Positions 7,781-15,733 are shown, counted from the stretch's first letter. The stretch is 15,733 nt of DNA from Akkermansiaceae bacterium UBA5688 (GCA_002420315.1 DIHU01000182.1:1-15733); one strand, 5' to 3'. Made by a program: numbers and translations. Notes: generated from the letters alone by a model not told the origin.

Positions 7781-8875
7781 TCAGACCAAAAGAACCTTAT
7801 CCAATTCTTCAAGACACCGTTTGTTTTGCTCCGGTGTTCCGATCGAAATCCGAACCCACTCGGGCAGCTTGTAGCCACGCATAGCCCGGACTATTACACC
7901 TTTCTTCAGAAGCTCAGCGAAGACACGATCTCCATCACCCACATTCACAAGCACAAAATTTGCATGACTTGGGACGAATTCCCAGCCCCGCTCTGCAAAA
8001 GAAGACTCAAAATAAGTTCGGCCAATTGCATTATTACTCACCGTCGCAAAAATGTGTTCTTCATCCTGAATTGAAGCAAGAGCTGCAGCCTGAGCAATAG
8101 CATTAGCATTGAACGGTTGGCGTGATCGGTTGAGCAAGCCAGCCACTTCTGAATTTGTTATTCCGTAACCAATCCTCAAAGCCGACAGCCCCTGCGCCTT
8201 TGAAAAAGTTCTCATCACACAGACGTTACGACCTTCTTTGACGTAGCGAATGACATCTGGAGCCTCTTCGAGAAACTCGTGATAAGCTTCATCAAAAACC
8301 GCGATAACGTGGTTGGGCAAACCAGCCATAAAACGATCAATCTCCTCCTGACCCACCAAGGTGCCAGTGGGATTATTGGGATTGGCAATAAAGACGAGGC
8401 GCGTCTCCGGCGTAATTGCACCCAACATTGCATCCAGATCGTGAACAAACCCAGGATCAGGAACCTCGATGTAATCAGCCCCGAAAAGCGTCGCCATTAA
8501 CTTGTAAACTACAAAGGCGTGCTCTGCGGCGATCAGCCCAGCACCTGGTTTCAAAAAGGAATGGCACACTAACTCGATAATTTCATTAGAACCATTACCC
8601 AGAACGACATTTTCAAAAGCAACCCCATGTTTCTCCGCAAGCGCGGTTCGCAAGCGGTATCCTCCGCCATCAGGATAGATATGGGCATTCTCAATCGCCT
8701 CAGCCATCGCAAGCTTTGCTTTCGGTGAAGGTCCAAGGGGATTCTCGTTACTGGCAAGCTTTACGATTTCATCCGGTCCCAAGCCTAGCTCGCGCGCCGT
8801 CTCTTCGATCGGCTTCCCCGGCTCGTAAGGGACCAAATCGCATACCCACTGATTGCCATAACCCGTAATGCTCAT
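7781..8875 (-). CDS. hisC: Histidinol-phosphate aminotransferase
   Basis: This is a fold-type I, PLP-dependent aminotransferase of the HisC family. It converts imidazole acetol phosphate and glutamate to histidinol phosphate and 2-oxoglutarate in histidine synthesis. The 364 residues show SNENPLGPS (42-50), ANPNNPTG (164-171), FDEAYHEF with Asp195 and Tyr198 for PLP, and TFSKAQGLSALRIGYG with the Schiff-base lysine at 226 and Arg234 for the cofactor phosphate. Arg342 in VRISIG should bind the substrate carboxylate. Some HisC paralogues also transaminate aromatic amino acids, so dual specificity cannot be excluded. No other his genes are nearby. It is preceded by a 56-bp gap after ubiE and followed 5 bp later by mnmE. 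Confidence 0.95.
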   Translation of the reverse strand: MSITGYGNQWVCDLVPYEPGKPIEETARELGLGPDEIVKLASNENPLGPSPKAKLAMAEAIENAHIYPDGGGYRLRTALAEKHGVAFENVVLGNGSNEIIELVCHSFLKPGAGLIAAEHAFVVYKLMATLFGADYIEVPDPGFVHDLDAMLGAITPETRLVFIANPNNPTGTLVGQEEIDRFMAGLPNHVIAVFDEAYHEFLEEAPDVIRYVKEGRNVCVMRTFSKAQGLSALRIGYGITNSEVAGLLNRSRQPFNANAIAQAAALASIQDEEHIFATVSNNAIGRTYFESSFAERGWEFVPSHANFVLVNVGDGDRVFAELLKKGVIVRAMRGYKLPEWVRISIGTPEQNKRCLEELDKVLLV

Positions 8876-8931
8876 GGCGCGAAACTAACGGACTTCCTCT
8901 TCACCGCAAGCCCGATTGAAAACAAGCCGAA

Positions 8932-9612
8932 TTAAGCCTTCAGCCCCGTATAAATTGAAGCAATCCCGCCGCTCAGAGACCGGCACTCGCAATCCTGGAA
9001 TTCAGCATTCTTAAAGAGTTCTATCATCTTTTCACCATAGGGAAACTCCCCAATTGAACCTGCGAGATATTGATAGGCGCCTCCTTGACCAGTAAGCAAC
9101 CCAGCTACCTTCGGAAGAATTCTGTTTAGATATAGCCCATAGGGTTTCCTAAGAAATCCGCTCGGTTGCGAGAAATCGAGAACTAACAAGTGCCCGCCAG
9201 GCTTGATCACCCGTCCCATTTCTCGAAGAGCCTTCTGCCAATCTTCCATATTGCGAAGACCAAAAGCTGCGGTCACGACATCAAAAGTGTTGTCCTCAAA
9301 CGAGAGATTCATCGCATCCTCCACTTTGGTCTCTTTCACCCCTCCTTCGGTCGCATGAGCCAGCATTTCAGGACAAAAGTCCGTCCCCAGAACTTTGGCC
9401 TCGGGACACCTTTTCTGAATCTCAAGGGCAAGGTCTCCAGTTCCTGTCGCAACATCGAGCACGTGTTCCGGATTCCAGCGACTCACGATCCGCCCCACCT
9501 TCCTCCGCCAAAGGATATCAGTCCCCATACTAAGAACATGATTAGTAACGACGTAGCGATCTGCGATCTTGGCAAACGCTCCTTTAACGAATTTAGGGTC
9601 TTGTCCGCTCAT
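8932..9612 (-). CDS. ubiE: Demethylmenaquinone / 2-methoxy-benzoquinol C-methyltransferase (UbiE/MenG)
   Basis: This SAM-dependent enzyme makes the C-methylation step of menaquinone (and, in some bacteria, ubiquinone) synthesis. The 226 residues match the family. The first UbiE signature region is ADRYVVTNHVLSMGTDILWR (17-36). SAM motif I is LDVATGTGD (52-60), the acidic residue of motif II is Asp78 in GTDFCPEML, and FGLRN (117-121) is a family hallmark. The second signature is RVIKPGGHLLVLDFSQP (134-150). AYQYLAGSIGEFP (179-191) is the conserved late segment. Its ATG overlaps the stop of the upstream acetyltransferase gene in an ATGA. Outside Proteobacteria, menaquinone is the likelier substrate; the sequence alone does not decide this. 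Confidence 0.96.
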   Translation of the reverse strand: MSGQDPKFVKGAFAKIADRYVVTNHVLSMGTDILWRRKVGRIVSRWNPEHVLDVATGTGDLALEIQKRCPEAKVLGTDFCPEMLAHATEGGVKETKVEDAMNLSFEDNTFDVVTAAFGLRNMEDWQKALREMGRVIKPGGHLLVLDFSQPSGFLRKPYGLYLNRILPKVAGLLTGQGGAYQYLAGSIGEFPYGEKMIELFKNAEFQDCECRSLSGGIASIYTGLKA

Positions 9613-10142
9613 AAATGATCTTCGGCCGATGGCTCCGGGAGAATATCCACGTAAATCCCAGGATCGCTACCTGGAATCTCAATTGCACCAACCGTCTTGG
9701 CGTAAAATTCCTTGGGGCCCACCCCGCCAATAAAGGCATAGGCGTAGCCTGCTTCTCGTTGGGCTTCGAGAGCTTTAAACAACAAGGCCTTTCCTAGCCC
9801 AAGTCCCCGTGCTGACTCAGCCACTCCTGTTGGTCCAAAATATCCCTTCGCCGTTGTTTCATAACAAGAAAATCCAAGAATCTTGTTACCCTTAGTCGCT
9901 ATAAAACAAGCCACCGGCTGCCGAGAAAAAGCGACCTGTACTTCACTCACCCACTTCGGCGAGAAGTGACCCCGCACAAATTCCTGAACAAGATGAAGCT
10001 CGTAAGCACCTGGCCGACGCAAAACCACACCATTTTCCATGACCTTTGTATAGAGTCCCTGACTTTCCGGCAAATCATAGAGCCGCACCAACATATCAAT
10101 CATCTCGTCGAAAGGATCACATTCATCGGCCTGAAAATCCAT
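9609..10142 (-). CDS. GNAT-family N-acetyltransferase
   Basis: This is a single GNAT domain of about 177 residues. The acetyl-CoA-binding motif A is seen in FGPTGVAESARGLGLGKALL (102-121), where ARGLGLGKA is the R/Q-x-x-G-x-G/A pyrophosphate loop. It is preceded by a typical beta strand, KILGFSCYETT. The N-terminal 60 residues are less conserved. The substrate is unknown; small-molecule and protein acetylation are both possible. I chose the ATG at 10142 over a TTG two codons upstream. The gene follows the ABC exporter gene by 46 bp and overlaps ubiE by ATGA, so it is probably co-translated with ubiE, though a role in quinone synthesis is not established. Confidence 0.87.
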   Translation of the reverse strand: MDFQADECDPFDEMIDMLVRLYDLPESQGLYTKVMENGVVLRRPGAYELHLVQEFVRGHFSPKWVSEVQVAFSRQPVACFIATKGNKILGFSCYETTAKGYFGPTGVAESARGLGLGKALLFKALEAQREAGYAYAFIGGVGPKEFYAKTVGAIEIPGSDPGIYVDILPEPSAEDHL

Positions 10143-10188
10143 CTGCAAATTTTACCGATGAACAAATCAATCGACCGAGTTAAAGTAA

Positions 10189-11967
10189 TTAGCTTAGAAG
10201 CTGCGTCTCAGCCAAAAGACGGTAAGTTCCATCCTTTTCCATGAGTTCGGAATGGCTCCCATCTTCGACGAACTTTCCGTCCTTCAAGACCAAAATCTTG
10301 TCTGCACTCTTCACGGTTCCAAGGCGATGGGCGATAATTAGACTGGTCCGTCCCCTCATCAACTCGTTCAGAGCTTCCTGCACGAGGCGTTCGCTTTCAG
10401 AATCCAGAGCGCTTGTAGCTTCATCAAGCAAGAGAATTTTAGGATCAGCTAGAACGGCACGAGCGATCGCGATACGTTGACGTTGACCTCCGCTCAGTTT
10501 CACACCCCGGGGACCCACGATGGCGTCGTAACCCTCGGGAAATTCATCGATAAAACTGTGGGCGTTGGCTTTCTGAGCAGCTTCCATGATTTCTTCTTCG
10601 CTTGCCCCGGGACGTCCATACTCAATATTTTCCCGAATTGTCCCACCAAACAACAGGACCTCTTGGGGCACCACAGCCATAGCTGCACGACGCGTCGAAA
10701 CTGGAATCTCCCCAGAATTCTTCCCATCAAACAAAAGACTACCTTGATCCCCTTCGTAAAACCCAAGCAGGAGCGAGAAAACGGTCGACTTTCCAGCTCC
10801 GCTGGGGCCGACAATCGCAATCCGCTCACCCGCATTCACCTCGAAATTAACCCCATTTAAAACCTGAGTTTCCTTTCTAGAAGGATAAGCAAACACAAGA
10901 TCTTTAGCTGAAATAGCGCCAGTCAAAGTTTCTCCACTTTCTCCGCGATGATCTTCAATATCGTGATTAAGAATTTCTCGAATTCGTTCAGTTGCCCCCT
11001 GAGTTTTCTGAAGCTGGCTCATGATGTCCGGGAGGGACCCCAAAGAAGCGCCCACAAAAATGCTAAAAAGAATGAAGTGCGTAAATTCTTCACTAGTAAT
11101 TTGTCCCTCGGACATCATGCCAGCTCCAAACCAAACAACTACCGAAATAGTTCCAAAAAGAATGAAAATGATAAAACTTACAAACATCGCTCGAGCCTTC
11201 GACCCCCTGATCACCGTTCCAAGGAAAAGATCTAAAGCACTTCGATACCTATACTCTTCGAACTCCTCGTTTGAATACGCTTTGACGTCGGCAATCCCTT
11301 GCACAGCTTCTTCTGCCACAATATTACTCTGCGCCAATTGATCCTGCGCATCCTTAGACCACTTACGGATTTTTCTGCCCACAATCGCAACGACGATTAC
11401 GACTATCGGAATCATCGCCAACATGAAAAGTGAGAGCTTTACCGAAGCAATGAAGATGAAAATCAAACCTCCAAAAAAAGTGACTGATTGGCGAACCATC
11501 TGCGGAACCGTCGTAATCAGAGTCTCCTGCAAAATTGCAAGGTCAGCGGAGAAACGAGATCCCACCTCTCCGGGACGTCGCTCCATAAACCAAGGCATCG
11601 GCAATCGCACCAGCCTAGCAAAAACATCCTGACGCAAATCGCAGAGCGCGCTTTCGCCAGCTTTAATAAAACCACGAACCCGCCAATAAGCAACAAACGC
11701 TTGGATGCACAAGATAACGAGCAGGGTCGACACAACCTTGTCGATCTTTTCGCTCACCACAGAAGGATCAGCCCCCTCTTGCATCGCCACCTGCGGAGAC
11801 CCAATCAAACTTCCCAAAAAATATGGGAAAGCGAGCGAGAGTCCCCCTGTTATAAATAGAGCAACCACCGAAGGAATAAAGATCTTACGATACTTCCCTA
11901 AATAACTATAGAGACCAAAAGTCTTCTTCCAATCAATGCGGCGAGATTTCTTTTCCGTTTCGGGCAC
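10189..11967 (-). CDS. ABC exporter, fused membrane and ATPase domains (MsbA/multidrug type)
   Basis: This 592-residue half-transporter should work as a homodimer in the inner membrane. The membrane domain has six predicted helices at about 30-55, 78-100, 160-178, 180-198, 260-283 and 295-312. The ATPase domain has Walker A GPSGAGKST (387-395), Q-loop VVPQE (432-436), signature LSGGQ (491-495), Walker B ILLLDEA (511-517) and the switch His in IIAHRL (His547). MsbA-type exporters flip lipid A or other lipids; related proteins export drugs, and substrate cannot be read from the sequence. The start is GTG (11967): an in-frame stop lies 30 bases upstream and no ATG lies between. It is the first gene of the minus-strand block. 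The gap to the divergent gene holds no promoter I can support. Confidence 0.95.
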   Translation of the reverse strand: MPETEKKSRRIDWKKTFGLYSYLGKYRKIFIPSVVALFITGGLSLAFPYFLGSLIGSPQVAMQEGADPSVVSEKIDKVVSTLLVILCIQAFVAYWRVRGFIKAGESALCDLRQDVFARLVRLPMPWFMERRPGEVGSRFSADLAILQETLITTVPQMVRQSVTFFGGLIFIFIASVKLSLFMLAMIPIVVIVVAIVGRKIRKWSKDAQDQLAQSNIVAEEAVQGIADVKAYSNEEFEEYRYRSALDLFLGTVIRGSKARAMFVSFIIFILFGTISVVVWFGAGMMSEGQITSEEFTHFILFSIFVGASLGSLPDIMSQLQKTQGATERIREILNHDIEDHRGESGETLTGAISAKDLVFAYPSRKETQVLNGVNFEVNAGERIAIVGPSGAGKSTVFSLLLGFYEGDQGSLLFDGKNSGEIPVSTRRAAMAVVPQEVLLFGGTIRENIEYGRPGASEEEIMEAAQKANAHSFIDEFPEGYDAIVGPRGVKLSGGQRQRIAIARAVLADPKILLLDEATSALDSESERLVQEALNELMRGRTSLIIAHRLGTVKSADKILVLKDGKFVEDGSHSELMEKDGTYRLLAETQLLS

Positions 11968-12115
11968 GCTGCAGTCAAGCGGTGACTCACCCTGGCGTCA
12001 AATCAGGAGAGCCACCAAATCGGAGTAAATTTTGGAAACCTCACGATTTACAAAGGATCAAAAATACGATTTCCGGTTAGTAAGAGTCTTCTCACCTAAC
12101 CAAGCTGGCAAGGAA

Positions 12116-12880
12116 ATGGCTAGAAAAGCTCTTTTGTTTCTTGGCTTAAACGCTATTGGGTTAATCCTGTTCTCTCTCACCATCAATAGATCGAACGCGC
12201 AAAGCTTGGATAATTCGAACAAAGACTACCACGACGGAGCAAAACGTTTTGCGGCGGTAAAGAAAAAGGTTACGCCGCACCTCAAAAAGGTTTTCGAAAA
12301 AAGGGGGCTTCAATGGGGATCCCCGATTTTTATTCGTGTCTTTAAAAAGGAACGGCAGCTTGAGCTGTGGGTTAAACAAAGAGAATCATTCGTCCTTTTA
12401 AACAGCTATTTCATCGCTGGGACCTCCGGCGAACTTGGACCAAAGCTTCGCCAAGGAGATGGCCAAATCCCAGAAGGATTTTACTTTGTCACTCCACGCC
12501 AAATGAATCGAAAAAGTAATTTCCACCTATCTTTTAATATTGGCTACCCAAATCAATATGATCGGGCTTACAACCGGACCGGAAATTTAATCATGGTCCA
12601 TGGCTCAAACGTCTCGGCAGGGTGCATGGCGATGACTAACGACAAAATTGAAGAAATCTACACCCTTGCTGATGCCGCTTTTAAAGGTGGGCAAAGATTT
12701 TTCCGAATCCATATCTTCCCATTCAAAATGACCGATACAGCCATGCAACAAAACTCCGACAATAGCTGGCACCCCTTTTGGAAGAACCTCAAAATTGGAT
12801 ACAGGATTTTTGAGGACACAAAATTGCCGCCAAACGTTACAGTCAAAGATAAAACATATCATTTCGAGAATCAGGATTGA
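12116..12880 (+). CDS. Exported YafK-type L,D-transpeptidase-fold protein (murein hydrolase/transpeptidase)
   Basis: From the ATG at 12116 the protein has 254 residues and begins with a good signal peptide (MARKALLFLG...NAQS). The YkuD-fold domain follows. It includes RQGDGQIPEGFYFVTP, a YafK hallmark, and the active-site motif HGSNVSAGCMAMT with His162 and Cys170. Family members cross-link peptidoglycan or, as E. coli YafK/DpaA does, cut the link between peptidoglycan and Braun's lipoprotein. It is therefore placed in the periplasm acting on the cell wall; the exact reaction is open. A TTG at 12032 has a GGAG (12022-12025) six bases upstream and would add 28 hydrophilic residues before the signal peptide, so I prefer the ATG. 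It is divergent from the ABC exporter and 36 bp upstream of the M1 peptidase gene. Confidence 0.9.
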   Translation: MARKALLFLGLNAIGLILFSLTINRSNAQSLDNSNKDYHDGAKRFAAVKKKVTPHLKKVFEKRGLQWGSPIFIRVFKKERQLELWVKQRESFVLLNSYFIAGTSGELGPKLRQGDGQIPEGFYFVTPRQMNRKSNFHLSFNIGYPNQYDRAYNRTGNLIMVHGSNVSAGCMAMTNDKIEEIYTLADAAFKGGQRFFRIHIFPFKMTDTAMQQNSDNSWHPFWKNLKIGYRIFEDTKLPPNVTVKDKTYHFENQD

Positions 12881-12916
12881 GACTGGCAATCGAAGCCATC
12901 CGTCATAAGATTTGGA

Positions 12917-15361
12917 ATGTTTTTTCCAAACATGAAATCAGTCGTATTCTTTATTGGACTTGTGTCCGCATGCTTTTGCCACCCCATTGAGTTTCACAAT
13001 GATCCATTCCGTCAGTTGGAGGAAGTCTGGCCAACTCCTACGGAATCAAGGATAGCCTCTGGAGCGCCCGGCCCCAAATACTGGCAACAACGGGCCGATT
13101 ATAATCTAAAGGTCAGGCTGACCGAAAAAAATAATCTCCTCACCGGTAACGGGCGGATTGTCTATCACAATCAGTCTCCTCACACCCTGAAGTATATCTG
13201 GATGCAGCTAGACCGGAACAAATTTACTCCAGGATCCATGGGCCACCAAACAAGCGAAGCCCCCCGCTTAGGTAAGATGCAATACGATTCATTTGAAGCT
13301 TTGCTCCTCAGGGAGACCTTCGATGGAGGATTTAAGATCACCAAGTTAACAGACGATAGTGGAAGCGAACTTGAGCACCGGGTTGTAGACACCATGATGA
13401 GGGTTGATCTGCCCGAGCCTCTCAAGCCCGGACAGAAATTTATCTACCGCATTGATTGGCACTACACCATCACCGACTCCCGCACTAGCTCTGGACGTAG
13501 CAATATGGAAAAATTCGAGAAGGGTGGTAAAATTTTTGAAATAGCTCAGTGGTATCCTCGTGTTTGTGCCTATACCGATGTTCGGGGATGGCAAAATAAA
13601 GCCTTTCTTGGGCGCGGTGAATTCGCACTCGAGTTTGGAAACTATCAGGTTGAAATCACAGCTCCAGATAACCATGTTGTCGCATCGACTGGCGAACTTA
13701 AAAATGGAGACCAAGTTTTAAAACCAGTTTGGCAGAAACGCCTCAAAAAGGCTGAATCCGTCAAATCCCCAATGTTTATCGTTACTCCCGAGGAAGCGGC
13801 TAAAAACGAAGAATCAAAATCCAGGGGAACTAAAACGTGGATTTTCGAGGCTAAGAACGTGCGAGATTTCGCATGGGCTTCCTCTAAAAAATTTATCTGG
13901 GATGCCGTTCAGCACAAGTTAACCACCAGCAAAAAACCAGTTTGGGCAATGTCCTACTATCCCAATGAGGCAGAGCCGCTTTGGAGCACCTATTCGACCC
14001 ACTCTATTATTCATACTCTGAATTTTTATTCGAAATACACCTTCGACTACCCTTACCCAGTCGCGATTTCCGTTAACGGTCCGGTTTATGGAATGGAGTA
14101 TCCAATGATCTGCTTCAATGGTCCTCGGCCCGAAAAAGATGGCACTTATTCAGAAGGCACTAAAAACGGTCTCATTTCAGTCGTAATTCACGAAGTAGGT
14201 CACAACTGGTTTCCCATGATCGTTAATTCGGATGAGCGCCAGTGGAGCTGGATGGACGAAGGTCTTAATTCTTTTATTCAAATGCTCGCTGAACAGGAAT
14301 GGAGACACAATTACCCTTCAAGCCCGACCCCGCGCAAAATCATCCGCTACATGACTAGCGGCAACCAGAGGCCAATTATGACCAATTCTGAATCTATCCT
14401 CCAGTTTGGGCCAAACGCATACACCAAACCAGCCACCGGCCTCTCCATTCTCCGTGAAACGATCCTTGGCCGCGAGATCTTTGATGATGCTTTTAAGGAA
14501 TTTAGCACACGCTGGATGTTCAAAAGCCCTGAACCAGCCGACTTCTTCCGGACGATGGAAGATGCCGCTGGAGTCGACCTCGATTGGTTTTGGCGCTCTT
14601 GGTTTTATACTACGAAACATGTGGATATTAGCGTTACAGGATTCACCCGCCACACGCTTGACCTCCAAGATCCAGACAAAAAAATGGACGCAAAAGAGAA
14701 GGAGAAGGAGGAAAGCGATAAAAAGAATATTGTCGCCGAGCGCAACCGTAACCTTCCAAAATACGTAAACGAAAACAAAGGTCTAAAGGATTTCTATGAT
14801 AAAAAGAAGAAACCGAAGGTTTCAGAAAATGATCGTGAAAAATACAAAAAGATGCTGGCAGATCTGAAGCCGCAAGAAAAGAGACTTCTGAAAACAAACA
14901 AGCATCTTACGGTCGTAAGTTTTGAAAATAAGGGTGGAGCGATCATGCCAATCCTAGTTCAACTCCACTTAAAAAACGGAAAGAAAGAGTCTCACAAAAT
15001 CCCAGCCGAAATTTGGAAGAAAAATCACGAGTCTGTCAGCAAGCTATTCGTCACTCGGCATCCCGTGGAAAGGGTCCTAATCGACCCAAGCGAGCAAACT
15101 GCGGACGCTGACCAAGGAAACAACGCTTGGCCGCCCCTAATCAAGGAGGAGCTCTTCACGCTGGAGAGAAAGAACAAAGACTTCAACAATGACATGAAAC
15201 GCGCCCGAGAAAAAAAGGCAGCGGAGGACAAAAAAAAGGCAGCGGAGAAAAAGAAAAAAGAAGCCGCTAAAAAAGCCGAGGACGAAAAATCAAAACCTGC
15301 AACAAGCGCTAAGGTTAACAAAGACAGCAAGGCTAACAAAAAAGCTGTTCCCGCTAAATGA
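12917..15361 (+). CDS. Exported M1-family zinc metallopeptidase (aminopeptidase-like) with lysine-rich tail
   Basis: The gluzincin site is complete: HEVGH (425-429) followed after 18 residues by Glu448 in WMDEG. GPVYGMEYPM (388-397) stands where M1 enzymes have their GxMEN substrate loop. The N-terminal beta domain covers about 55-330. A signal peptide is present (core VVFFIGLVSACF), so it should act outside the cytoplasm on peptides. The ATG at 12932 (Met6) is an alternative start giving a tighter signal peptide. Unlike classic M1 enzymes it lacks a long helical C-terminal domain. Instead residues about 586-660 are highly charged (KEKEKEESDKK), a short beta-like segment (664-725) follows, and the last 65 residues are Lys/Ala/Glu-rich. 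It probably shares a transcript with the YafK-type gene 36 bp upstream. The natural substrate is unknown. Confidence 0.93.
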   Translation: MFFPNMKSVVFFIGLVSACFCHPIEFHNDPFRQLEEVWPTPTESRIASGAPGPKYWQQRADYNLKVRLTEKNNLLTGNGRIVYHNQSPHTLKYIWMQLDRNKFTPGSMGHQTSEAPRLGKMQYDSFEALLLRETFDGGFKITKLTDDSGSELEHRVVDTMMRVDLPEPLKPGQKFIYRIDWHYTITDSRTSSGRSNMEKFEKGGKIFEIAQWYPRVCAYTDVRGWQNKAFLGRGEFALEFGNYQVEITAPDNHVVASTGELKNGDQVLKPVWQKRLKKAESVKSPMFIVTPEEAAKNEESKSRGTKTWIFEAKNVRDFAWASSKKFIWDAVQHKLTTSKKPVWAMSYYPNEAEPLWSTYSTHSIIHTLNFYSKYTFDYPYPVAISVNGPVYGMEYPMICFNGPRPEKDGTYSEGTKNGLISVVIHEVGHNWFPMIVNSDERQWSWMDEGLNSFIQMLAEQEWRHNYPSSPTPRKIIRYMTSGNQRPIMTNSESILQFGPNAYTKPATGLSILRETILGREIFDDAFKEFSTRWMFKSPEPADFFRTMEDAAGVDLDWFWRSWFYTTKHVDISVTGFTRHTLDLQDPDKKMDAKEKEKEESDKKNIVAERNRNLPKYVNENKGLKDFYDKKKKPKVSENDREKYKKMLADLKPQEKRLLKTNKHLTVVSFENKGGAIMPILVQLHLKNGKKESHKIPAEIWKKNHESVSKLFVTRHPVERVLIDPSEQTADADQGNNAWPPLIKEELFTLERKNKDFNNDMKRAREKKAAEDKKKAAEKKKKEAAKKAEDEKSKPATSAKVNKDSKANKKAVPAK
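15210..15251 (+). repeat. Two tandem 21-bp units with A-tracts, inside the M1 peptidase gene
   Basis: Units 15210-15230 and 15231-15251 match at 19 of 21 positions. Each contains a run of seven or eight A followed by GGCAGCGGAG and encodes a KKAAE heptad. The repeat keeps the reading frame and lies in the lysine-rich tail. Confidence 0.85.
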
Positions 15362-15388
15362 TTGCTATCATCAAGGCAAAACTTGAAA

Positions 15389-15733
15389 CTAATCGAGACT
15401 AAGCCTGATAGCTTCGCACACTGCCGGAAACAATTGTTTCTTACGGGAGACAACACCAGGTGCCGAAAATTCATTCACTCCACTACGTACGAAAGGAAGT
15501 TTACACAGCAACTCTTCCCGCCCCACCGCAAGCAAAACACTGTCGTGTCGGCGAATGTCGGTTACCAAAATCGCACAAAGTTCGTAACGGTGTTCGTGAC
15601 GTAATCTTCCAAGTTCCTCGACAAGTTCTTCCTTACGTTTGGAAAGCCCTTTGAAGCTTGTTTCCTCTACCTGCGATAGGCTAAGAAATACTCCATCTTC
15701 GTTGAATTCTTTGCGATCAGTCCCCACGATTGC
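15389..15733 (-). CDS. ppaC: Manganese-dependent inorganic pyrophosphatase, C-terminal part (runs off right edge)
   Basis: The visible 114 residues read inward from the right edge, starting AIVGTDRKEF, so the true start lies outside the window. They match the end of the DHH domain and the DHHA2 domain of family II pyrophosphatases, which hydrolyse pyrophosphate to phosphate in the cytoplasm. The sequence shows the segment SLSQVEETSF, the strand pair ILVTDIRRHDSVLLAVG, and the diagnostic GVVSRKKQLFP near the C-terminus, whose Arg and Lys residues bind substrate. The N-terminal metal-binding DHH motif is not in view, so activity and any CBS/DRTGG insert cannot be judged. The gene converges on the M1 peptidase gene with only 27 bp between stop codons and no visible terminator. 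Confidence 0.85.
   Translation of the reverse strand, partial: AIVGTDRKEFNEDGVFLSLSQVEETSFKGLSKRKEELVEELGRLRHEHRYELCAILVTDIRRHDSVLLAVGREELLCKLPFVRSGVNEFSAPGVVSRKKQLFPAVCEAIRLSLD

Noticed and set aside
11968..12031. TTGACG and TTTACT as -35 elements for the ABC exporter gene
   Set aside because: No acceptable -10 hexamer lies 16-18 bp downstream of either.
15025..15474. 149-residue minus-strand frame opposite the end of the M1 peptidase gene, rich in Phe, Ser and Leu
   Set aside because: It is the antisense reading of the Lys-rich tail, which yields Phe/Leu/Ser codons automatically. It also overlaps the pyrophosphatase end.
1..15733. CRISPR arrays, tRNA or rRNA genes, insertion sequences, prophage or toxin-antitoxin genes
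   Set aside because: No repeat-spacer pattern, cloverleaf with CCA end, conserved rRNA stretch, transposase or terminal inverted repeats was found by eye.

Overview
The window holds eleven complete protein genes, two gene fragments at the edges, and one probable structured RNA. It looks chromosomal and free of mobile elements, with even composition near half G+C. The organism is a Gram-negative bacterium: it has a GspE/GspF secretion pair, an ABC ATPase resembling LolD, and a YafK-type enzyme of the cell wall. The large exported repeat protein, the gene mix and the frequent lack of strong Shine-Dalgarno sites are compatible with Verrucomicrobiota or a related PVC lineage. That assignment is inference, because no rRNA or marker alignment is available.

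Layout. From 1 to 3174, on the minus strand, lie gspE, gspF and the start of an ABC ATPase gene that runs off the left edge. gspF and the ATPase gene share an ATGA overlap. From 3175 to 3531 there is no protein gene. On the plus strand this gap carries a roughly 170-nt sequence that folds on paper into a long rod, with a plausible promoter in front and an intrinsic terminator behind. I read it as a candidate 6S-like RNA.

From 3532 to 11967, all on the minus strand, lies a tightly packed block. In transcription order it is: an ABC exporter with fused membrane and ATPase domains, a GNAT acetyltransferase, ubiE/menG, hisC, mnmE, a 74-residue membrane protein, and an exported 868-residue HEAT/TPR-like protein. 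Two junctions are 4-bp ATGA overlaps and one gap is 5 bp, so at least part of the block is an operon. The functions are mixed: lipid or drug export, quinone methylation, histidine synthesis, tRNA wobble modification. The block looks like housekeeping, not a dedicated system.

From 12116 to 15361, on the plus strand, are an exported YafK-type L,D-transpeptidase-fold enzyme and, 36 bp later, an exported M1-family zinc metallopeptidase with a lysine-rich tail. Both are predicted to act outside the cytoplasm. At the right edge, convergent on the minus strand, is the 3' part of a manganese-dependent inorganic pyrophosphatase gene.

I do not see a clearly new multi-gene system. The item most worth checking is the candidate RNA at 3305-3475. 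Next are the tandem slippery A-tracts at the end of the M1 peptidase gene and the coupling of an ABC ATPase to the secretion pair.
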